Assembly: GCA_012934845.2 (NCBI GenBank)
Contig: WNNJ02000280.1
Coordinates: forward strand, 31,071-95,070
From: Pomphorhynchus laevis
Lineage: Eukaryota; Acanthocephala; Palaeacanthocephala; Echinorhynchida; Pomphorhynchidae
Direction of reading: 5' to 3'
Length of the DNA stretch: 64,000 bases
Each line of letters begins with the position of its first letter. Position 1 is the first letter of the stretch. The position numbers and the translations under genes are program-made. Shown piece by piece: positions 9,701 to 20,040 of the stretch. The notes under the pieces are model-generated. The model searched no databases and was not told the DNA's origin. It saw only the letters and a list, made by a program, of their open reading frames with translations.

Positions 9701-10040
9701 TCATAGGTTTGCCGCAACGAGTTTCAACGACAACGAAAACTAAAGTTTTAGAGATAAATGTTACTTACAATCACTTGAAGATCAATTCAATCAGTTGCAG
9801 CTTAACCGCTTAAACACAAAGGACGTTAATGGGGGGGACTAATAAAACAGCCACGACTGACACAAATTATGCTCAACTGCTAGTACAGTGCTCGACACAC
9901 GACCGCAGCGTATGGACAACAATCGCCTGTGACAACAGAAAGTCTAAAGACTTCATATGTGGATTTTGTGCAAGCAAATTAATCTGCAATCTCTCACATA
10001 AGCACATATCAACATCCAAAGATTTTATAATATATAAGAA
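9690..10040 (+). mobile_element. Family A LINE 5' end with ORF1 start
   Basis: The frame from 9829 encodes MGGTNKTATTDTN, VQCSTHDRSVWTTIACD and DFICGFCASKLICNLSHKHI. This parallels the minus-strand start at 38972 (MGGRKKTATTDTNCDKLQVQ). The spaced Cys/His residues and the Trp suggest a degenerate PHD-like zinc finger, as found in ORF1 proteins of several CR1/L2 LINEs; that assignment is inference. The copy stops matching near 10040, so only the 5' UTR and first ~65 codons remain. Confidence 0.65.
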
Positions 10041-10094
10041 AAACAGGTTAAATAAATAATACATGGTAATAAGATCAGTCACAAGAACAAAACG

Positions 10095-10620
10095 TTATTC
10101 AAAAATCTTCTTAATCTTCATCCGTCTTCTCCAACCCATTAAGGTCTCAAATCCAGTGGGATCTGAGCCATCTAACCAATACAACACGCCGCTCTCCGAC
10201 TGAACCACCCAGGGTCTTTCACCCCCCCCTGAAGAGACCAGAAGTAGTCGATAAAAACGCGGTGGCTTGCGAAGAGAGATAGGAATAAAATCCGGATATA
10301 CTCTCATTACCAATTCGGGGGAAGCGTTGGAAAGCTGCTCGGAAGAAAGCCACCCTGATGGGATTAAAGTGGAATCTTCTACGAAGCAGGGAAACCTCTT
10401 CTATCCACCAACGAATCAGGTCACGGGAGGTGGACAGATGTTGCCGCGATTGCTCCGTGCAAAGGGTTTAAGCAACCACTTTTAGTGAAGCAATAATAAG
10501 TCTAGGAGTGAATTAGTTGATGGCAATGAAAGGTGGGTGACAATGGTTTATGTATAAGAAAAACCGTTCCCGGCTCTGCGGAGTGCTGCATTAATCAAAC
10601 GACCAGTTCTGTCGTTTAAG
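10095..10620. other. Unassigned segment between two LINE fragments
   Basis: This GC-richer stretch separates the ORF1 start (to 10040) from the later ORF1 part (from 10627). Short open frames exist on both strands. The minus-strand 10313-10095 frame has a run RPWVVQSESGVLYWLDGS faintly like the end of LTR-element integrases, but not enough to assign. It is probably foreign DNA inserted in a family A copy, or the join of two copies. Confidence 0.25.
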
Positions 10621-10626
10621 TCACCT

Positions 10627-11955
10627 AGTACGGAAACGCTTTCCTTCTCTCGATCGTTGCGTCATCGTCACTAATATCACTCCTTCCACCTCATTATATC
10701 CACAAGCACGTCTCGACCACGATGATTCCGCCTTCAGATCCATCACATCGTCTCTTGTTCCTGTGGATAAACCATCCTTTCTCAACGACATCTCTCCTGT
10801 TGCATTCATCCGCCTCTAAGCCCCCTCTACTAATTATTTTTTCAAGCATCACTCTCACGCGTCTTCTGTCCTCTCTCAACGATTTAAACTCATGTCATCT
10901 TCAACCACTTGAATTTCCCCAATCGCACCACTTCTGAAATCGCTCAACTCTCTTCTGCCCGCATCGAAAAACGCCGTCGCGAGGAAAACGGCAAAACATC
11001 ACTCTCCATCCGAAACATAACGGACATTTTCAAGTTGTCCAAATCCGCCCCAAAATTCGATGGCGCTCCATCTCTCCTGTGTTTTCTCTGCTAGACCCTT
11101 TCACCACCATAAACGGTTTCCGCATAGGCGTCCTCAACACTAGATCTATTCTCAATAAATCCGATGTTATCCTCAACCAATTCACCAAGCAATCCATCGA
11201 TCTCTTCTAACTCACCGAATCCTAACACTCAGATTACGACAACCTCTCCATTCGCTATATGATCTCTGTCGGCTGGTCAATAGTTGAATTCGCCCGCCCG
11301 CTCATCTCATCTCCTTCTAAATTCTCTAATCAAGGCGGCATTGTCGCATTCGCACGTCACCCCGCGTCTCTTAACAAAAATCACTTCTCCTTTCAGTCCT
11401 TGCTCTTTTGAATTGCTTACTTGTCGTTCTTCTAGCCCGATCATTCTGGATCTCGCCATTGTATACCGTCCTGGTTCATCAGCTCCTACCTCCTAATTTT
11501 TACCGAACTCGCTGACCTGCTTTATCATTGTTCTTTGTCCTCCATTCCTTCACCCGTTCTAGGCGACTTCAACATCCGCCTTGACCATCGCTCTTACAAT
11601 GATTTCATCCGGTTAATCAACATTCTATCCAACTACAATTGCAAACTCATCTCCACTGCCCCCACACATATCCTTGGCGGGGCACTCGACATTATCGGTC
11701 TCCGATCGTTGTCTTCGATTTAAAGTGAGTCCATCAGAGATGGACTCACTATCCATCAAAGACTCTTTCATATTATCCATGTCTCACCTGCCGAAGTTTC
11801 ATCCGTCCTCATGTCCTTGCCCAACAAAACCTTACCTACCGATTCTCTTCCTACCCCATACTTAAATCCATTTGCTCATCGATATCCCCTTTCCTCACCA
11901 CCTTGTTTAACTCGTTCATCCGCAGTCGTACATTTCCTTCACACTGGAAATCCGC
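10627..11955 (+). mobile_element. Family A LINE, ORF1 end and endonuclease fragment
   Basis: The ORF1 C-terminal region begins at TACGGAAACGC, as at 23163. From about 11040 follows the APE-type endonuclease region: FRIGVLNTRSILNKSD, GIVAFARHP, IVYRPGSSAPTS, LGDFNIRLDH and HILGGALDII. These blocks match L2/CR1 endonucleases. Several stops and frame changes break it. It ends abruptly at 11955, next to the 5' UTR of another copy. Confidence 0.75.
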
Positions 11956-12124
11956 CATTCGAATTCGCCATATCGAATTATCGAAACAACCAAATTATCT
12001 ATGAACGATATTCATCAACGAACGAATTAACAATGCCTAAAACAACGACAAAGTTTTTATGTGGTTTCTACACGGCTGCTAAATTAGCATAACTATTCAA
12101 CGTCAACTCAAAAAATCGGCACCA

Positions 12125-12206
12125 GTGCATATATATAGAATTCTGTAGCTGGTTTTCAATGCGAAAGTCACCTTGTGTGACCTAGCAACTATCCAATATA
12201 TATACA

Positions 12207-12241
<35 letters not shown>

Positions 12242-12405
12242 AAATTTCCGTAAGGAAGCAGCGATTCGGGATCGATTTGAACAGATTCCATTTATAAATA
12301 GCTAAGGATAAAAAGAAACCGACACAGACACAGTTTTTTTAATTATTTATTGTGTACTTTACTTTATAACAACGTTTCGACAAAATGTCTTCTTCAGGTA
12401 TAAGT
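12125..12405 (-). mobile_element. Small unclassified insertion with (TA)n end and hammerhead-like core
   Basis: This 280-base block separates two parts of a family A LINE that are much closer together in the copy at 22520-26565. Read on the minus strand it starts with CTGAAGA, a 3-bp stem (GAC-ATTTT-GTC) and GAAAC (12397 to 12374). It runs through unique sequence and ends in a (TA)n tract at 12192-12239. The layout, a structured head and microsatellite tail without coding capacity, suggests a non-autonomous retroelement. Confidence 0.4.
12192..12239. repeat. (TA)n microsatellite
   Basis: An interrupted then pure TA dinucleotide tract lies inside the small insertion at 12125-12405, where it may be the 3' tail of the inserted element. 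Confidence 0.85.
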
Positions 12406-13185
12406 TTCTTTGAAACGTCCACTCAAACTACCCCCATCGTTTCCAATGTCCTTTCTCCACCCACTGATCCTGTAACCATATACACTTCCTATCTCATGTC
12501 ATATTCACTTCCCGACAACCCCCATCCCATTCTTCCGTTTCGTTTCTCAATAATCTACATCCATCAATTAAAATAACGTCCACCAACCTCCACGATCTTT
12601 CCACTCATAATCCTAAAGCACATGGCTTGCCACCATCTATATTATCTTTATCCTCGATGTCTCCCGCCGTCAAACCAACTCCCTCCATATCCTCAACTGC
12701 CAGCTCTCCTATCGTGATCTCACCCACTGACGTCATTCTCCTCCTTTACGGAAACGCTTTCCTTCTCGCGATCGTTGCGTCATCGTCACTAATATCACTC
12801 CTTCCACCTCATTATATCCACAAGCACGTCTCGACCACGATGTTTCCGCCTTCAGATCCATCATCTCGTCTCTTGTTCCTGTGGATAAACCATCCTTTTT
12901 CAACGACATCTCTCCTGTTGCATTCATCCGCCTCTTAGCCCTATCTCCTAATTTTTTTCAAGCATAACTCTCACGCGTCCTCTGTCCTCTCTCAACGATT
13001 TAAACTCATGTCATCTTCCACCACTTGAATTTCCCCAATCGCACCCCTTCTAAAATCGCTCAACTCTCTTCTGCCCGCATCAAAAAACGCCGTCGCGAGG
13101 AAAACGGCAAAACATCACTCTCCATCCGAAACATCGACGGAAATTTTCAAGTTGTCCACACCCGTCCCAAAATTCGATGGCGCTC

Positions 13186-13379
13186 CATCGAATTTGATGG
13201 GGTTCCTCTATCGTGGAATCATCTGCCCATTCATATACGCCAATCAACTTCCCTGCCGTGTTTCAAAGGACAAATCCGATCCCATTTAAACACTTTATCT
13301 GCTTGACTTTTTCATTTTTGTTTGTGGACTTGTAAGCGTACAGCTTGTACGCATTTGCCACATTAAATAAATTTGTATT
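13186..13379 (+). mobile_element. Nested family A2 LINE 3' end (about 190 bp)
   Basis: It encodes FDGVPLSWNHLPIHIRQSTS and then LPCFKGQIRSHLNTLSA with a stop. The tail is TGTAAGCGTACAGCTTGTAC, GCATTTGCCAC and TTAAATAAAT. It sits inside a family A copy whose flanks CTCCAT and ATGTGTCTT are contiguous (with CTCCCCA between) at 23620. CTCCAT occurs on both sides (13175-13185 and about 13385), consistent with a short target-site duplication. Confidence 0.7.
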
Positions 13380-13714
13380 ATTATCTCCATATGTGTCTTT
13401 TCCGCTAGAACCTTTCACCACCACACACTTTCTAGCCCGATCACTCTGGATTTCGCCATTATATACCGTCCTGGTTCATCAGCTCCTACCTCCTTATGTT
13501 TTACCAAACCCCTTACCTCCTTTCACACTGTTCTTTGCCCTCCATCCCTTCAGATTCTTGGCGACTTCAACATAAGCCACGCCTTAACCGCCCCTCTTCC
13601 ACTGATTCCATCCGGTTCATCAAAATTCCATCAGACTACAATTACAAACTCATAACCACTGCCCCCACACAAATTCTTAGCGAGACACTCGATGGAAGAA
13701 GCGGAAGCCAAAAG

Positions 13715-14640
13715 AGGTAGAGTAGTTTGGGACATGTATAATGGAATTATGGGAACGCAAGGATTGGTAAATTGGACGAGAATTATCAAGCAAATGAAGA
13801 TTGAGAAAGGAACGGGTATGTAAAGTTACAAGGCGGAAAGCAATGAGAAGACGAATTTAAAGACGGCAATAAATAGTAGGCAAATTGAGAGAGGCATGTT
13901 GGGATGCATGATCAAAACTACGACGAAGGATAATTCGGAAGTCTGCGTTGACGATGCTTTGCAGAGGAAGAAGAGTGGATTTAGGTGAGTTAGAAAATAG
14001 ACTAAGACAATAATCAAGCCTTGAGAAACGAAGGGGAAATATTAGTCATTCCAGAAATGAAATTGATCAATCTACGAATTGTATCAAGCAAATGAAGATT
14101 GAGAAAGGAACGGGTATGTAAAGTTACAAGGCGGAAAGCAATGAGAAGACGAATTTAAAGACGGCAATAAATAGTAGGCAAATTGAGAGAGGCATGTTGG
14201 GATGCATGATCAAAACTACGACGAAGGATAATTCGGAAGTCTGCGTTGACGATGCTTTGCAGAGGAAGAAGAGTGGATTTAGGTGAGTTAGAAAATAGAC
14301 TAAGACAATAATCAAGCCTTGAGAAACAAAGGGGAAATATTAGTCATTCCAGAAATGAAATTGATCAATCTACGAATTGCACGAAAGAGACCGGAGAAAG
14401 GCAAATTCGATATTAAATTGAATTACACGCAGGTTTAGTCAGATGTTAAAACAATTTCTAGTTATGTTTCCCGGGAGGTATAAGTACAAATATGTGCAGA
14501 GAAACAGTTACAGGTTGGAGGTGTGGATTTGTAGTAAGATTGACAACCAAAGTTTGCGAGTAATTGGGGACACGAGATTCAGTATCATTAGTTATGATCT
14601 TATCACGAACATAGCTCAATGTTGCGTCACTAGTCATTAA
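13715..14640 (-). mobile_element. Family A-like LINE C-terminal region with 298-bp tandem duplication
   Basis: The minus strand matches the post-catalytic domain of family A: RRLINFISGM (compare RRIRQLIDFRSCM), RLDYCLSLFSNSPKSTLLPL and SFDHASQHASLNLPT. Positions 13785-14082 are repeated almost perfectly at 14083-14379. Divergence from family A is clear, so this is a sister subfamily. Frames are broken throughout. Confidence 0.65.
13785..14379. repeat. Tandem duplication, two units of 298 bp
   Basis: The units start at ATCAAGCAAATGAAGATTGA (13785 and 14083). I noticed essentially a single difference near their ends, so the duplication is recent compared with the decay of the LINE it copies. 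A 63-codon accidental frame is carried unchanged in both units. Confidence 0.9.
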
Positions 14641-14889
14641 AAATAAATTAATAAGGTTTCATAATTTGCAGTTCTAGTCCGAATCATTCTATGATTACAT
14701 AGACATAGTGAATTGCCACGTAAGTTAGGCGTCGCTCTGAGATCCTATAATCCAGACAAAACATGTCTAGGGCTGTGGATGATCTGCCACGTCAATGATA
14801 CTTAAAGAAAATATCATTGAGAAAAGGTAGGAAGGAAAGCTAATTTTGAAAGGAAGGACTGAATACAACAATTTTAACTTATTTCACTA
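14640..14889. other. Unassigned spacer
   Basis: No frame or repeat is recognised between the two LINE fragments. The phrase TGCCACGT occurs twice but is too short to interpret. Confidence 0.35.
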
Positions 14890-15284
14890 TTACATCCTGT
14901 CTATTGTTTCCTAACATTGACTATTGCCTCATACTTATAAATCCTTTCTTCTCCATCTCCCCGCTTGTGAATTCACCTTGAATCCCCTTTTTCGCCTCCG
15001 CCATTTTGATCACATTTCCTTGCGCCTCTCTAAACTAACCTGTCTTCAACTATACGCATTATATTTCGTATCCTTTGTATAACTTTTCGACTCTTTTCTT
15101 CAAACTCACTTTCTTATTTTCATCTTCCTAAACTTACCGAATCCCACCTCACCTCAATAAATATTCGTTAATGTGACTCTCTTCTTCTCCGTAATTCTCT
15201 GAAATAAACTGCCTTCCGTCATCCTCTCAACTGCCCATTTTCCATCCTTCAAGCACTATATCAGCTATTTTTGCCCCTTAATAA
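14890..15284 (+). mobile_element. Decayed family A-like LINE C-terminal fragment
   Basis: NIDYCLILINPFF, LFRLRHFDHISLRLSKLTCL and a C-terminal stretch follow the family A order (KIDYCLSLF, RRFDHTSTYFAQLSW), but stops are frequent. It directly precedes a family C 3' end. Confidence 0.5.
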
Positions 15285-16010
15285 TTGATTCAATTATTCA
15301 TACACAACATTTCTGTTCATAGAGACCTAGGGATTATTTTGAATAACGACCTTAAAACACGACCGAATACCGATTATATCTACGGTAAAGCCATGAAGGC
15401 CTTGTATTGCATTAAGAACACATTTAGTAAGCTGCATCCAAAATTATTTAAGCATCTCTACTGTGCGTTAGTCCGTCCGCATGTGGAATACTGCATCGCA
15501 TCAACTTTTCCATCCACCAAGGCTGAGATGAAAAGACCGAGTCGATTCTACGTAGAGGAACCAAACTTTGCATTACATCTCTTTATTCTTACAATGAGCG
15601 CCTAGCTTGCTTAAAAATGCCTTCAACGGCCCAGAGGCTACTATATTTAGATCTTGTAGTGATGTGGCATTTGGTTCGTGGAAAAGAGGGGTTCCCATCC
15701 AATTCGATAAAATTGAGAAATTTGCGTCGCAGAGGTTACTCCCTTACGTTATTTAAATTCCCCCATGGCAAAATAAGGAGTGTGAGTAGGCTTTCCCACC
15801 GCGCATTGAGTGTTTGGAATTCGCTGCCTGAAGACGTCGTCAATGCTACTAGCAATAGACACTTCAAGAAGATGCTGCTGAAGTGGATTGTGAACTCTAA
15901 TTTGGATTCGTGGATGTATTTTAATTGATATTTTAAAATGTAATTTGTGAACAGTTGAAACAGCCATTTGCGGCTAGTAACTTGTACACTATAATAATAA
16001 TATATCCACT
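15285..16010 (+). mobile_element. Family C (CR1-like) LINE 3' end
   Basis: Two frames give the C-terminal domain of a CR1-like reverse transcriptase protein. The first has HRDLGIILNNDLKTRPNTDY and LYCALVRPHVEYCIASTFPS. The second has QRLLYLDLVVMWHLVRGK and SHRALSVWNSLPEDVV, ending NSNLDSWMYFN and a stop. The tail carries the stem-loop AGCC-ATTTGC-GGCT at 15962-15975, then a TAATAATAATA run. The copy is 5'-truncated past the catalytic motifs. Confidence 0.8.
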
Positions 16011-16039
16011 TAAAAATCCATTCCAAGGATCGATTCAGA

Positions 16040-16480
16040 GCATAAATCCTCGAGTATGTAGAAAGTTATGTTCGGATAAGACCGATTCTTGTACACAATC
16101 GAAAGAGTTGCTCGTCCTTGGGAAAACGTCTTGAATTGTTTCGAAGCCATACTTATCAGAGTTTTATCGAATTGAAACGACAACTTCAATCTTCTGACAG
16201 TCTCAGTCGCATAAAGTTATTGCAACTACCTGTGTCGAAGAGGCATTCGACCGCGGTCTCGAATCACTATGCGATCGACTATTTTTAATGTACATTTAGT
16301 GAACGCTATTGTAGACAGAGTATCAGAGTTGCCGAATTTTGCGAAGCGGCAGGATCTAGCAAAATGGCCGACCTTTCGACATTTCCGGCAGACTGAGTTC
16401 TTCGCTGGACAATTCTCACGTCAATGACCCTCCGCAGAAAAAACACTTCAAATTAAATCTAAGAGCGGCAACTATGTGAT
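16040..16480 (-). mobile_element. Gypsy-type LTR element fossil: gag zinc knuckle and protease
   Basis: On the minus strand a CCHC zinc knuckle (CRKCRKVGHFARSC) is followed by an aspartic-protease-like LFDTGS and further on ILGMDF. This is the gag-to-pol order of Gypsy-family elements. No LTR is recognised and the piece is clearly broken and old. Confidence 0.55.
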
Positions 16481-16489
16481 CGTTGTTTT

Positions 16490-16690
16490 TATTTAGTTTC
16501 CCAACTGGCTAACTATGGAAAGCCGCATTCTATTACTTATCCTTTGCTCTCCCACTCCCCACACATTAAAATCAGCTATTGGCATTGATCATACTTTTTT
16601 ATTTTTCAGTTCTTATTTTTGTAACTGTAAATTTGTAATGTAGTGGACCTGTAAGTGGATGTACAGCCCCTTTAATAATAAACCTCTACG
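16490..16690 (+). mobile_element. Probable LINE 3' end, unassigned subfamily
   Basis: A short C-terminal-like stretch (LLSHSPHIKSAI) is followed by GTGGACCTGTAAGTGGATG and an AATAATAAA tail. CTGTA/TACAG can form a terminal stem as in family A. It resembles the A2 tail layout but differs in sequence. Confidence 0.35.
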
Positions 16691-16889
16691 GTAACAATCA
16701 TAAAAGGTTGTAAGGGCGTGTCTGTTTTCCCTCAATTTTGAAAGGATTGTAATCTTGAAATTACATTATCAAAATATTATTAAGGACATGCCGGTTTTCC
16801 CTTCAATCACTAGTGAATTTATACAAATTATTCAGTCATTAGTAAGCCGTAATTACATCAAATTATACCCTAAATTAGCTCGATTAATA

Positions 16890-16960
16890 TCTTGTGAATT
16901 TGTAAGCGGGTGGACTTGTAAGCGTGCAGTTGGCAGGCATTTGCCACGTTAAACTATTAT
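16890..16960 (+). mobile_element. Family A2 LINE tail-only fragment
   Basis: GTGGACTTGTAAGCGTGCAG, TTGGCAGGC, ATTTGCCACGTTAAA is the A2 tail with a degraded stem-loop. At most a few tens of bases of the LINE are present. Confidence 0.6.
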
Positions 16961-17129
16961 TCTTATTTTTTTCACAAATGCTGATGTTATTCATCATCTC
17001 TATGGGATGGTTAACCAATTGCATTATGACTACACAAATGTTAATTCATTATTTTATCGTCACTAAGTCACATACAGACAGTCATCCCGACCACGGATCA
17101 GATTTTTTAAATTCACATTTAAGTCACTT

Positions 17130-17469
17130 TCCAATTTAGTTCAAAGTTAGAAATTCAATTCCACATTGCACTTATCTCGACATTTTGTGTTGTCGCAACT
17201 ACATGGGATAAAATAAGGATGTACGAGTTCGCTATAGCTGGGAAAGCGATACGACTTAGATACAGGAATTTATATCCCTATTCAAGTGTTGGCAATGATA
17301 TGACGTACTCTGAGTCGATCGCGAAATTCGGAAGAACTTGCACAAAAACAAAGATTTGTTCACGTCTCTAACAGTGTGATGACTTCGTTCTATTTTCAGC
17401 TGAATCAACTAAATCACATTTCGCTATAGATAATCATGTCTCAATTTGCTACTAACATTAAATACTTGA
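17130..17469. other. Unassigned stretch
   Basis: No coding frame, known tail or clear repeat is seen here. Confidence 0.35.
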
Positions 17470-17730
17470 AATTATTAAAATCGAAATGATAAGAGGTAGA
17501 AAGTTTCTCCCTCTTGCCCCGCAAGAGGTAGAAAATTTATTAAATTTTCGATTCCAGTTTGTAATCATCGTAAGAAATTGTAAGTAGTTAAAATTAAGAA
17601 CTTTTTAAGCCGCCTAAAAAGTTCTTGATTTTAACTAACAATTTCTGATGATGATTACAAACTGGAATCGAAAATTTAATAAATGTTCTACCTCTTGCGG
17701 GGCGTCTTGCCATTTCGATTTTGATAATTT
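17470..17730. mobile_element. Palindromic hairpin element
   Basis: The left arm (about 17518-17605) and right arm (about 17615-17705) are near-exact inverted repeats, for example GCAAGAGGTAGAA and GATTCCAGTTTGTAATCATC. The arms extend outward with AAAATCGAAATG (17477-17488) matching CATTTCGATTTT. The left arm carries about 24 extra bases repeating AAGAGGTAGAAA. It codes for nothing and looks like a hairpin MITE. Confidence 0.55.
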
Positions 17731-17879
17731 AGCAGTGACCCCGAGCACCTTCCGTTTCAATTAACTTGAAATTATAATTATAATTTTATTTTCTGCAAAT
17801 TTTCAAGCAAGTGTTTTCTAATATACTATGTTACTAACATTAAGTGCGAAATCTCATTCAACAACTTTAAGTGTACACC

Positions 17880-20040
17880 ACATCGACGAATCCACGAAGG
17901 ACATAACAAAGTCTACAAGGCAGACTACAAAGATAAGCAGCAAAGTAAGCCCAGATTCGCGACAAAAACATCAACCGCCGCCGGATCGTCATACCCACAT
18001 ATGATAAGTGACCCGCATCTTTCCGAGTCTGTGCCTCCTCAGTCTGACGCTACCAACTCCACTCAACCTGTCCCTGTCGAGTGGGAATGTCCAATTTGCA
18101 AAATTTCTTGCATGATCACCAAATTTGGAAAATTTCGGGTTCACGGGGCCCTTCGTTCCAGGTGTGAGGGATCTGGTCGTACACTTTCTCCATTACAACA
18201 TCAACAAACTGAAAATAGCTCAGCTCTTCATGTCATAAAATTGAACTGTATACCTACCTTAGATCAGATGTCCTAGCATCTCCCTCAATCGGTTTGAAAA
18301 GAATACCGAAGGGCGCTAGATACCATACAGCTAAGGCATTTACCCGCCTCTTAAATGACTGTGCGGATGAGAACAGTCCAACAAGCTGGCTTCGGTTGTT
18401 CACTTTCTCTAGACTCATGCTTACATCAGGTGAATCATCCGGGCGATTCCTTACATCTATCATCAAGGACAGAATTTTAAAATTTGATGATAGCTTCCTT
18501 AAGATTACCCAACAATCGGACCCCTGTATACCAATAAAAAATAATGCCCATTCAAAGGCTCCGAAATCAAAAACCTTGTGCGAACGAGTTTATCAAGTTT
18601 GCAGACTATGATTTTAGTGGGGCTGCACGGCTACTCACATCATCTGACTCCTTTGCTGACAATATATAGAGAGAGTTCCTTTCGGTCCCTTAGGGAAATG
18701 CACCCTTCACTCAAGAGTTAGTTTCATTCCTCAAAACTATCCTGTGTTGATGGCCTTCGCCCTCAACACTTGAATGACATGATGTCCTATAGCGCTGGTG
18801 ATGCAGTTCCGTCTCTGGAACTCGCTCTATCTCGTGTAATCGGTGGTTTTATCAATGGCAATCTCGTCGCGGAAGATGTGCAACTGTTCTTTTCGGCGTC
18901 CTTATGTGCACTCAATAAAAAGATGGCGGGATTCGCCCAATCGCAATTGAAAGCACACTCCGTCGCATTGCTGCCAAGATATTGTGTATAAGGATATCAC
19001 AAAAAGTAGCTGATCACCTCCGTTCATACCAACTAGGGTGTTGTACACCATGCGGAGCAGAAGCGATTGTTCACGCAGTCCGATCATTCATAATAAACTG
19101 CTAACATCCCACAGTTGTTCTCAAAATAAACTTTCGAAATGCTGTTAACACCATAAATCGCGGTGTTTTTCTCGAAGCAGTAAAAGAACACGTCCCAGAA
19201 GCATTTTCATATTTTCATTATGCCTACGGCTCTCAGACACCTGTGGTTTTTGAAGATAGAATCATTTGGTCAAAAACAGGCGTTAAACAGGGCGATCCCC
19301 TTGGTCCAATTGGTTTTGCTCTAGCAGTAAATCCTATTTCGCACTCCCTTCAATTCACCTTTAACGTGTGGTACTTGGACGACGCAACGCTTGGAGGAGA
19401 TTCATCTGATGTGCTGCACGATTTGGAGACGATTTTCGCATCAGCTAACCGAATAGATCTGGAGCTCAATGCAGGCAAATGTGAGCTCATGTTCCTAAAT
19501 ATAGGGGAACATGAAATCGAACAGATGACTACTACCTTTGTCTTTGAAGAGAATTCACCGAAAGATTTGCTCAGAGCAAGGAGCAATTGGTATTAATGTG
19601 CACTAGGGTTTGCGAGCTTCGTGCTCACGAGGCACTTTTCCTTGTAAAGAACTGCCTTTATATGCACAGACTGCTTTATAAGTCCGTACAACTCTTTGCT
19701 TCAACATGTACACGGAACTTTATAAGCTCGATGGTATACTGAAAAAATATTTATCCCACATCACAAATTGCGCGAGAACGAACGATTTTTGGCGTCGAGC
19801 TTCCCGTGCCGTTCGGTGGTTTGGGGATCCGCAGTTCAGCAGACATGGCTCTTTCGGCTTTTTTATCGTCTGTAGTGGCAACAAATAACTGCGTCAACAC
19901 TCTTTTGAATAACTCTACACATTGCCCACATTTTGACGCTGGCTACTCAACTTCGTTGGCCAAGACGGGTATCAGTGAGGCACCGACTAATAGCCATAAA
20001 CAATCCGCTTCAATTGTAGGCTCGGGAGTGAAAGTGAAAA
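17880..20040 (+). mobile_element. Family D non-LTR retrotransposon, WYLDD-type, decayed
   Basis: In order, the pieces are: an N-terminal zinc-finger-like stretch (WECPICKISCMI with His and Cys following, from 18001), GARYHTAKAFTRLLNDCA (18310), a region with AIVHAVRSF (19065) and an RT core at 19100-19570. The core has VVLKINFRNAVNTINR (motif A region), TGVKQGDPLGPIGFALAV (motif B) and FNVWYLDDATLGG (motif C). These signatures belong to a non-LTR lineage distinct from CR1/L2; an N-terminal zinc finger with no APE domain recognised is reminiscent of R2-like groups, but I cannot name the clade. At motif A the usual catalytic Asp appears as Asn (AAC near 19129) and the frame is broken in several places, so it is inactive. 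Confidence 0.6.

Larger units (their letters stand above)
11965..13700 (+). mobile_element. Family A LINE, 5' half, with two nested insertions
   Basis: The 5' UTR and ORF1 start (ATG at 12033, MPKTTTKFLCGF) match those at 22560-22690. The element resumes at about 12406 (TSTQTTPIVSNVLSPPTDPV) through ORF1 to 13185, then from 13380 into the endonuclease (LDFAIIYRPGSSAPTS, near 13450). Two foreign blocks interrupt it: a (TA)n-tailed insertion at 12125-12405 and a short LINE 3' end at 13186-13379. The element is dead and lacks the reverse transcriptase. Confidence 0.7.

Noticed and set aside
10095-10313. Minus-strand frame resembling an integrase C-terminus
   Set aside because: The similarity is limited to about ten residues without the catalytic core; it was left unassigned.
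13826-14315. Two identical 63-codon frames on the minus strand
   Set aside because: They are a wrong-frame reading of a LINE C-terminal region carried in the 298-bp duplication; the LINE-like sequence is in another frame.
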